From the IMG/VR virus record IMGVR_UViG_3300042560_001542, positions 1 through 26,520 of that record: a stretch of 26,520 nt of DNA; one strand, 5' to 3'. This document shows, piece by piece, positions 21,291-26,520 of this stretch. A program made the position numbers and the translations under genes. A model generated the notes under the pieces. It did no database searches and was not told where the DNA came from. It worked only from the letters and a program-made list of their open reading frames with translations. Each line of letters opens with the position of its first letter. The first letter of the stretch is position 1. This DNA is from a virus.

Positions 21291-22059
21291 AGACATACCA
21301 GCTATATCACAATCGATGCTCAAAGACTTGCAAGCGAGTCCAAGGCTGTTTGAGGCCAAGCATATCTTGAAGACGCTGCAAAGCGAACCATCGCGATCGC
21401 AGGAACTCGGCACGGTGATTCACGCAGCGATTTTAGAGCCGCATCGGCTCGACAAGGTTTGCGTAACGCCTCCGGCAAGTGTGCTTGCAAGCAACGGACA
21501 CAGACGCGGAAAGGCTTACGAGGATTGGCGAGACGCGCAAACCGGAAAGATCATCTTGACGCAAGACGAGTTTGAAATGGCTCTCCGCGTATCCGCTTCC
21601 GCAGCTCGGCATCCGGTTGTAGCGACGCTGATTGAAAAAGGCTTGCACATCGAGAAGCCGATTCAATGGGTCGATCCGATCGCGAACATCGACTGCAAAG
21701 GCATTCCGGATCTTGTTACGGAACGGGAATATATCGTTGACGTTAAGACGTGCCAAAGCGTTAGCGAAATTGATACAGCGGTGGCGAAGTATTCCTATCA
21801 CTTGCAAGCGGCGTTCTATCTTACGGGGTGTTCGCTGCACTATGGCCAGCGATTCGGAAGCTTCGTTATAGTTGCCGTCGAAACGAATCCACCTTACAGG
21901 ATTCACACACGATTGCTCGACGACGCCGCGATCATTATCGGGCATCAAAAGATCGATGAATTGCTAGCCGACTACAAACGAAGGCGAGATGAGAACGATT
22001 GGAGTGAACCGGCGGAAAAAGAACTGGTAGCATTGTCGCTACCGAGATGGGCGAGTTAA
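21280..22059 (+). CDS. RecE-like PD-(D/E)XK exonuclease
   Basis: The product has 259 residues from GTG 21280. The N-terminal SQSMLKDLQASPRLFEAKH and ELGTVIHAAILEP (His48) are typical of the RecE/PDDEXK_1 group. Catalytic-type motifs are Asp144 in KGIPDLV and Asp154/Lys156 in YIVDVKT, followed by YHLQAAFYLTG with Gln175. Such enzymes resect double-stranded DNA 5' to 3' and hand 3' ssDNA to a RecT-like annealing protein, which is encoded two genes later. AAGGAAGTTAG lies before the GTG. Confidence 0.82.
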   Translation: MAYRDIPAISQSMLKDLQASPRLFEAKHILKTLQSEPSRSQELGTVIHAAILEPHRLDKVCVTPPASVLASNGHRRGKAYEDWRDAQTGKIILTQDEFEMALRVSASAARHPVVATLIEKGLHIEKPIQWVDPIANIDCKGIPDLVTEREYIVDVKTCQSVSEIDTAVAKYSYHLQAAFYLTGCSLHYGQRFGSFVIVAVETNPPYRIHTRLLDDAAIIIGHQKIDELLADYKRRRDENDWSEPAEKELVALSLPRWAS

Positions 22060-22065
22060 CTACTT

Positions 22066-22599
22066 ATGGTGTTTGTTCTTTGCAAAAACGGCAAAAATAC
22101 AGTCGGCATCGCAATGCTATGCCGTACGACGGACAATCAACTGTGCGTTTGGAACAGCGAAGATATAGCGGCGAGTTATGCGTCAAAGAAGGCTTTTGAT
22201 AATTGGAGAGTAAGGAAAGCTACGTCAGAGGATTTCGCGTTATTTGGTCGGGTGAAAAGTAATCGTCGCAATGCGACAAGACCATGTTACAAAATAATGG
22301 ATGAGCAAAAACAGATGAGTAAAAAATCTATATCTTCGGGTGCTTTAGTTGAAGTGTTTGAAAACTACGATGCTCGCAAGTTTGCGATCTCGTCCAAGGC
22401 AGAGCACGAAAAAGAATTTTTAGTCGAGGTCGCACAAGTGTTATCGTCGACGGGGTCACTAGATTGGAATACGCGACTGAAGGAGTTATTGCCGTTGGTC
22501 GTTGATATGTGCTGCAAATATCGTGGCTACAAAGCTGAAACTGTTTTTGAACGTCGCGAGCTTGTTGCTGGCGATTTAGAAATGCCGAAGTCCGCATAA
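22066..22599 (+). CDS. Hypothetical protein between RecE-like and RecT-like genes
   Basis: The product has 177 residues. Its N-terminal part (MVFVLCKNGKNTVGIAMLCRTTDNQLCVWNSED) is beta-rich. The middle is basic (RVKSNRRNATRPCYKI) and the C-terminal half is helical (MSKKSISSGALVEVFENYDARKF, then RLKELLPLVVDMCCKYRGYKAETVFE). No family is recognised. It lies between the nuclease and annealing genes, so it may be part of the recombination module. ATG 22066 has only weak Shine-Dalgarno. Confidence 0.5.
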   Translation: MVFVLCKNGKNTVGIAMLCRTTDNQLCVWNSEDIAASYASKKAFDNWRVRKATSEDFALFGRVKSNRRNATRPCYKIMDEQKQMSKKSISSGALVEVFENYDARKFAISSKAEHEKEFLVEVAQVLSSTGSLDWNTRLKELLPLVVDMCCKYRGYKAETVFERRELVAGDLEMPKSA

Positions 22600-22616
22600 C
22601 GAAAAGAAAGGTGTAT

Positions 22617-23426
22617 ATGTCAACAGAAATTGCAAAACAGAAAACATCCTTGACGATCCGCGATCACTTGCAGTCGGACGCGCTCAAGCAGCAACTATCC
22701 GACGCATTGCCGAAGCACTTGACGGCTGATCGCATGGCACGGGTCGCACTTACCGCACTTACGAAAACGCCGAAGCTCGCTCAATGCGACCAAGCATCTT
22801 TCTTTCAAGCACTTCTTAGTTGTTCCGCGATCGGCTTGGAACCGGACGGAAGACTGGCGCACTTAATTCCGTTTGCGAATAACAAAACTGGCAAGGTCGA
22901 TTGTCAATTGATTATCGATTACAAAGGCTTGGTGGAATTGGCCTACCGCTCCGGCGTCGTCAAATCAATTCACGCTGACGTAATTCGCGAAGGCGACATC
23001 TTTGAATTCAACCTTGGCTCCGTCAATCGTCATGTTCCTTGGGCTTGGCGTCCAGATCGAGCAGCGTACAAGCAAGGCGAGATCATTGGAGCTTATTGCG
23101 TTATTACGATGCAATCGGCGTGCAAGCATGAGGTGATGACCAGAGATGAAATCGACTCGATCCGCAAACGATCCAAGTCGGGTTCAAGCGGGCCGTGGGT
23201 TACGGACTTCGCGGAAATGGCCAAGAAGACGGTGTTTCGTCGAGCTTCAAAATGGATTCCGCTATCTTCCGAGATCCGCGACGCTTACGAACGCGATGAC
23301 GATTCACTCGTTGAAGCAACACCAACGCGAATCAGCGTGACGGAATTGCGAAGTGTGTTTGATGCGACGGACTCGGCAGAGGTAGCCGAACCTGTTATGG
23401 ATGGCGAAGTCGGCGGCAAACTGTGA
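22617..23426 (+). CDS. RecT-family single-strand annealing protein
   Basis: The product has 269 residues from ATG 22617 (GTG 22611 is an in-frame alternative). Family motifs are ALTALTKTPKLAQCDQASFFQALLSCSAIGLEPDGRLAHLIPF, QLIIDYKGLVELAYRSG, EIIGAYCVITM, and WVTDFAEMAKKTVFRRASKWIPLS near the end. RecT binds ssDNA and anneals complementary strands during homologous recombination. AAAGG lies just upstream. Pairing with the RecE-like nuclease indicates a phage recombination pathway. Confidence 0.9.
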   Translation: MSTEIAKQKTSLTIRDHLQSDALKQQLSDALPKHLTADRMARVALTALTKTPKLAQCDQASFFQALLSCSAIGLEPDGRLAHLIPFANNKTGKVDCQLIIDYKGLVELAYRSGVVKSIHADVIREGDIFEFNLGSVNRHVPWAWRPDRAAYKQGEIIGAYCVITMQSACKHEVMTRDEIDSIRKRSKSGSSGPWVTDFAEMAKKTVFRRASKWIPLSSEIRDAYERDDDSLVEATPTRISVTELRSVFDATDSAEVAEPVMDGEVGGKL

Positions 23427-23492
23427 GTGCCTGATGGGTCATAACATCTAACCACAGACTACGGGCAATACTCCGCTCGTCGCGGTTGTCCC

Positions 23493-23508
23493 GATGCGGT
23501 ATTCGGGG
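23493..23508 (+). other. Small hairpin upstream of the protease gene
   Basis: CCCGA and TCGGG pair across the bases between them in the 111-base gap after RecT (a five-base stem near 23490-23510). A short run of T residues follows (CTTTACTTTTATT), but it is not uniform, so termination is uncertain. The rest of the gap shows no other gene. Confidence 0.35.
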
Positions 23509-23537
23509 CGCTTTACTTTTATTGAAAGGATACAAGC

Positions 23538-24143
23538 ATGAAAGCATGGATTTTGATCGCGGTAAGTTTCGTTGTCGGATGCCTTGCACAAGCAGCACTT
23601 GCACAAGAAAAGGTGAAGTTGAGCTACAAATCGGATACGGTTCTGCCGATAACCTTCAAAGGCTGCGAAGGCGTGGAGTCGCAAGGAAGCTGCACGGTGA
23701 TTGAGCGTTCGCTGGTGCTAACAGCGGCGCACGTTGTTGGAGGCTCGCTAGCGGAAATCAAGTTTCGTGCGGAAGTCGTTCGCGGCAAAGTGATCGCTCT
23801 TGATCTGTTTCACGACCGATCCTTGGTGCGGCTCGAAAAGGAACTTGACGTTGTACCGAGAAAGTTTCGACCGACTGATTTGAGTGAAGGTGAGGCGATC
23901 TACGCAATCGGTTACGGTCGAGGATTTGGCTACACGCCGGGCCGAGCTGCTAGCGGCAAGCTACGAGGCCGAAGCGTACCGGGTGACTCCGGCGGATTGA
24001 TTGCGGATTCAAAAGGTGAGATTGTGGGGATTGTTCAGGGGTATGCTTCAGATGGAGAGTTATACGGACATGGGCGAAAATCGATTCTTGAATGGGTGCA
24101 GGAAAACAAAGGCAATGATCCAATCGACCTCGGAAACAAGTGA
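23538..24143 (+). CDS. Secreted trypsin-like serine protease
   Basis: The product has 201 residues. MKAWILIAVSFVVGCLAQAALA is a signal peptide (cleavage near ALA/QE). The catalytic triad is visible: His65 in LVLTAAHVVGG, Asp93 in FHDRSLVRLE, and Ser151 in VPGDSGGLI. It therefore resembles trypsin_2/HtrA-type proteases but lacks a PDZ domain. AAAGGATACAAGC lies before the ATG, in a gap of 111 bases from RecT. Secreted proteases are unusual among phage early genes; host surface modification or processing are possible. The 3' end overlaps the acetyltransferase gene. Confidence 0.8.
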   Translation: MKAWILIAVSFVVGCLAQAALAQEKVKLSYKSDTVLPITFKGCEGVESQGSCTVIERSLVLTAAHVVGGSLAEIKFRAEVVRGKVIALDLFHDRSLVRLEKELDVVPRKFRPTDLSEGEAIYAIGYGRGFGYTPGRAASGKLRGRSVPGDSGGLIADSKGEIVGIVQGYASDGELYGHGRKSILEWVQENKGNDPIDLGNK

Positions 24144-24615
24144 GATTGAAGTGCCGATCGAAATACGCTTCATGCACAGGATGGACTTGGCGACGGTTGG
24201 ACAGATCGAGGAGCTTTGCTTCGCCGATCCGTGGCTACCCGAAGTCATTGCTTGGTCGATTGCAAGGCAAGAAGCGTCCGGACTCGTTGCGACGATCGAA
24301 AACATTGTGGTGGGTTACGCGATTTACAAGCTTGAAGGCGGACAAGACGACGCGCATATCTGGCTACAGCGTCTAGCAGTGCATCCACGGATGCGACGTT
24401 GTGGCATCGGAGAGATGTTACTGGATGCGATTGAAGATCGATTGACGATTGTGCGAAGGCGGCTCGTGCTGCCGGTGCGGGAAAGCAATCTCGATGCTCA
24501 ACTGTTTCTCAAGACGCAACTCGTCGAGTGTCGAGAGATTAAAGAGGATTACTTCGCGGACGGTGAAGCGGCGTACATGTTTGAACTTTCCTACGAACCA
24601 GAGGACTTTAGGTGA
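24115..24615 (+). CDS. GNAT-family N-acetyltransferase (RimI-like)
   Basis: The product has 166 residues from ATG 24115; GTG 24151 is an in-frame alternative eight bases after the protease stop. The core is LQRLAVHPRMRRCGIGEMLLDAIED, a motif A with R-R-x-G-I-G for acetyl-CoA binding, followed by LVLPVRESNLDAQLFLKTQLVE (motif B region). GNAT enzymes acetylate amine groups, RimI the N-terminal residue of a ribosomal protein. In a phage it could modify a host or phage protein, or inactivate an inhibitor. It is encoded just before unknown acidic proteins. Confidence 0.75.
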   Translation: MIQSTSETSEIEVPIEIRFMHRMDLATVGQIEELCFADPWLPEVIAWSIARQEASGLVATIENIVVGYAIYKLEGGQDDAHIWLQRLAVHPRMRRCGIGEMLLDAIEDRLTIVRRRLVLPVRESNLDAQLFLKTQLVECREIKEDYFADGEAAYMFELSYEPEDFR

Positions 24616-24620
24616 TAGCT

Positions 24621-24920
24621 ATGTCGAAAGTGGAAGTGCAATTAAAAGTTCCGATGCTGCTGACGATTTTGGTTGACCGATCAGACGCAGCTTGGATGTT
24701 TCGAGACCAGCTTGCGGAAGTCGTTGACGCTTTATTGAGCCAGGCTTCAACAGAAGAACTAAAAGAGATTGCAACGTCGATCGAGATCACCGGCGGGCAC
24801 GAAATCAATGTCGAGTACCGAGTCGACCCATACCTCGACAACACGCCGGAAGATGAGCTGGAGTTTGTGTTTGTTGAAGATGACATGTTCCCTTTCGACG
24901 GAGTGCGCGACGATGAGTAA
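24621..24920 (+). CDS. Small acidic hypothetical protein (99 residues)
   Basis: The product has 99 residues: MSKVEVQLKVPMLLTILVDRSDAAWMFRDQLAEVVDALLSQAS and a very acidic C-terminus (DNTPEDELEFVFVEDDMFPFDGVRDDE). TAGGTG precedes ATG 24621, which is preferred over GTG 24612. Acidic, DNA-mimic-like proteins are frequent among phage host-takeover genes, but this is only a compositional hint. It overlaps the next gene by eight bases. Confidence 0.5.
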   Translation: MSKVEVQLKVPMLLTILVDRSDAAWMFRDQLAEVVDALLSQASTEELKEIATSIEITGGHEINVEYRVDPYLDNTPEDELEFVFVEDDMFPFDGVRDDE

Positions 24921-25119
24921 TAAACAACAGCAACTTGAATCCGATTTACGTTCCGCACTGTTTCGCTATCGCAACCTATCGACTGCTGCCGACTTTCGTT
25001 TTGGGCAGAGGCCGGTGATGACGGCGAAGATGGAACAGGAGCAAGTTTATCTTGCTTTGCTGGAGGTGCAGCGGTTAGAGGCAGAACTAGAACGGTTAGA
25101 TAAGGAGCAAGCAAAGTGA
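24913..25119 (+). CDS. Small coiled-coil hypothetical protein (68 residues)
   Basis: The product has 68 residues: MSNKQQQLESDLRSALFRYRNLSTAADFRFG, then EQEQVYLALLEVQRLEAELERLDKEQ, a clear amphipathic coiled coil. It starts at ATG 24913, overlapping the preceding stop by eight bases, and its stop overlaps the GTG of the next gene. It is probably an oligomeric accessory protein. No function is recognised. Confidence 0.5.
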   Translation: MSNKQQQLESDLRSALFRYRNLSTAADFRFGQRPVMTAKMEQEQVYLALLEVQRLEAELERLDKEQAK

Positions 25120-25625
25120 ATTCATTCGCAGGATTTTGGCGAGATGGTGCGGTAGTGAAGCCAGAGGAAAAACACTGGAGTTGCTGCAAGTGCATATTTG
25201 CAATCCAAAAAGATGATAATTCGCTAGATATTTGCCTTCACAATTTTGATGAATGGGAAACTGTCCACTGGCTCGACACAACAACGCCTACGGAGTTGTC
25301 ACCGCAAGAAGCGTTTGAGTTGTGCAAATTGTTACACCCTACGCTCACGTCAATTCAAAGAGTAGGCGAAAGTGGCTTTGGCCTCAACACTTATGAATGT
25401 GGTGCTCAAGTTAACTGGGGCAACACCACCGAGTATCCACCGAAGCAACGCTGGCGAATGCCAACGGATGCGGATAAGGGGAAGCAGTGTCGAGTTAGCA
25501 ATGACAACGACTGCTTTGTCATGGAAAGAACTTTTATTGCAACATTTAACGATGCTTACATTGTTGCAAATAGTGAGCACAAAATTAGCTGCTGGAATTA
25601 CTGTGAGGTGCGAAGTGAAACTTGA
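25116..25625 (+). CDS. Hypothetical protein (169 residues)
   Basis: The product has 169 residues from GTG 25116 with TAAGGAG before it. It contains WSCCKCIFAIQK and a run of Cys residues spread through the protein (at least eight), plus PTELSPQEAFELCKLL. It looks soluble, alpha/beta, and may bind metal at the CCKC site. No family is recognised. Confidence 0.5.
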   Translation: MNSFAGFWRDGAVVKPEEKHWSCCKCIFAIQKDDNSLDICLHNFDEWETVHWLDTTTPTELSPQEAFELCKLLHPTLTSIQRVGESGFGLNTYECGAQVNWGNTTEYPPKQRWRMPTDADKGKQCRVSNDNDCFVMERTFIATFNDAYIVANSEHKISCWNYCEVRSET

Positions 25626-26127
25626 GGTTGGCAAGAAGTATCGCATTTCAGGCAGCGACAAGCCTTCGGAAGTTGTTGCCATTGATGGCAATGGTGTTGC
25701 TTGGGGACTGGTCGATGGCGTGATGCGTCATTTGTTTGTTAGTGTTATGTCCGAATGGCACGACAAACCCGACCCCGGCGAGGATTGGCGTTTGCTGCAT
25801 CCTGACGAAGATGTGGAGGAAGGTGATCAATTCTTAAACGGCAACCGATGGGAAAAATCTATTAACTTTCGGAGGCACAAAAAGCAAGGCGTGGGGTTTG
25901 CCTATCGTCGTCGCATCGCTCCGCAGTATGTTCCGTACACCTGGGACGATAGAGAGGAGCTGAGAGACCGCTGGTTCAAACAAAAAGGCGATGTGCCTTA
26001 CGAACGAAAGGTCTGCAATATCGAAGTCGAAAAATCGGAATTGTTTATTGATGGTTGGGAAGCAAAAGAGTTTTTACAAAAGTGTGTTTGGCTAGACGGT
26101 TCGCCATGCGGAAAGAAGGTGGTGTGA
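25615..26127 (+). CDS. Hypothetical protein (170 residues)
   Basis: The product has 170 residues from GTG 25615, with GAGGTG five bases upstream, in another frame from the previous gene (11-base overlap). It begins MKLEVGKKYRISGSDKPSEVVAIDG, resembling a small beta-barrel start, followed by VEEGDQFLNGNRWEKSINFRRH and RRRIAPQYVPYTWDDREELRDRW. The start and the L-x-x-D-E-D-V-E-E-G-D phrase occur in many small phage proteins of unknown role. Its stop overlaps the SNase-like gene. Confidence 0.5.
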   Translation: MKLEVGKKYRISGSDKPSEVVAIDGNGVAWGLVDGVMRHLFVSVMSEWHDKPDPGEDWRLLHPDEDVEEGDQFLNGNRWEKSINFRRHKKQGVGFAYRRRIAPQYVPYTWDDREELRDRWFKQKGDVPYERKVCNIEVEKSELFIDGWEAKEFLQKCVWLDGSPCGKKVV

Positions 26128-26459
26128 TGTACGAATATCTAGCCCGAGTCGTCAGGGTCATCGACGGCGATACGATCGAAGTTGAAATTGATCTTGGTTT
26201 TAAAATCAAGCATACGACAATTTTGCGTCTTAGCGGAATCAACGCACCGGAGCTGCGAACACCGGAAGGCGTAGCAGCGAAAGCGTGGCTTGTTCAGCGC
26301 ATTGAAGGCAAGAGTGTCGCGGTTAGGACGATGAAGGATAAGAAAGAGAAGTACGGGAGATACCTCGCACTGGTCGAGTATCACGATGAGAAGTACGACA
26401 ACCAGTGGTTGTGTGTGAACAGCGTTATGGTTGTGGAAGGAATGGCGGTGAAGATGTGA
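26127..26459 (+). CDS. Staphylococcal nuclease (SNase)-like protein
   Basis: The product has 110 residues from ATG 26127, overlapping the prior stop. It shows the thermonuclease pattern VRVIDGDTIEVEI (Asp13), LRLSGINAPELRTP (Arg34, Asn39, Glu42) and EKYGRYLA (Arg78). The catalytic Arg/Glu/Arg set is intact; the D40 position of SNase is Asn, as seen in several phage-type homologues. It would cut DNA or RNA at 5' positions with calcium. It has no signal peptide, so it would act in the cytoplasm. Its stop overlaps the next GTG. Confidence 0.78.
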   Translation: MYEYLARVVRVIDGDTIEVEIDLGFKIKHTTILRLSGINAPELRTPEGVAAKAWLVQRIEGKSVAVRTMKDKKEKYGRYLALVEYHDEKYDNQWLCVNSVMVVEGMAVKM

Positions 26460-26520
26460 ACCAGAAAAAATTCAAAGATCGACACCACAAGGCTCCAAGA
26501 TGGTTCGTGCGTAGAATTCA
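26456..26520 (+). CDS. Partial hypothetical gene at window edge
   Basis: GTG 26456 overlaps the SNase-like stop (GTGA) and the frame stays open to the end of the window. It encodes NQKKFKDRHHKAPRWFVRR, a very basic N-terminus. The rest is missing. The coupled start supports a real gene but its family cannot be known. Confidence 0.45.
   Translation, partial: MNQKKFKDRHHKAPRWFVRRI

Noticed and set aside
21433-21948. Minus-strand open frame of 171 codons inside the RecE-like gene
   Set aside because: The plus-strand frame carries nuclease motifs; the minus frame has none and is explained by the plus-strand codon bias.
24769-24912. Longer start for the coiled-coil gene at 24913
   Set aside because: The upstream part overlaps the acidic gene in another frame and has no Shine-Dalgarno or motif; ATG 24913 fits the overlap style.
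25372-25614. Longer start for the gene at 25615
   Set aside because: The upstream part is out-of-frame sequence inside the previous gene; GTG 25615 has GAGGTG at proper spacing.
1-26520. tRNA, rRNA, CRISPR array, integrase, repressor or insertion sequence
   Set aside because: I read both strands and saw no support for any of these; absence is limited to this window and to manual reading.

Overview
The window is a contiguous, single-strand (+) stretch of a tailed-phage genome or prophage. Its host is most likely a planctomycete of the Pirellulaceae type. The host call is an inference: it rests on moderate GC content, Cys-rich zinc-ribbon proteins, CKNGxC-type secreted peptides and a protease/capsid fusion, not on a host marker gene. 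No rRNA, tRNA, integrase, repressor or clear bacterial housekeeping gene is present, so lytic phage versus prophage cannot be decided.

Positions 1-8750 hold a lambda-like head/neck/tail module in near-lambda order: terminase large subunit C-terminus, gpW-like protein, portal, a decoration-like protein, a giant prohead protease/scaffold/major capsid fusion, a second decoration-like protein, neck proteins, tail tube, and the G/G-T tail chaperones. The T-like part of the chaperone is open only in the -1 frame, so it depends on a ribosomal frameshift. Positions 8736-13340 carry a short tape-measure-like protein, distal tail proteins, a tail-region protein with 29 cysteines, and a zinc-ribbon/phosphoribosyltransferase/HAD fusion.

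Positions 13386-15755 form a tightly overlapping cassette of small membrane proteins around a papain-like cysteine peptidase. It sits where a holin/endolysin/spanin cassette would be expected, yet no peptidoglycan hydrolase is recognisable in the window. Positions 15752-19616 encode tail fibres, one with YadA-type head repeats, and a methyltransferase.

At about 19650-19960 the late genes give way to an early-type region. It opens with an excisionase/MerR-like HTH protein and a good sigma70-like promoter. Three small genes follow that share a repeated leader/ribosome-binding segment and are separated by two intrinsic terminators. Next come a 25-residue membrane peptide, a CsrA-like RNA-binding regulator, a zinc-ribbon protein, a RecE-like nuclease, an unknown protein and a RecT annealing protein. 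After these lie a secreted trypsin-like protease, a GNAT acetyltransferase, several unknown small genes and a staphylococcal-nuclease-like protein. The window ends inside another gene.

Genes are packed by ATGA, GTGA, TAATG and TGATG overlaps, which implies extensive translational coupling. There is no stretch over 300 bases without a gene; the largest gap (20141-20282) contains a structured RNA segment and a terminator.
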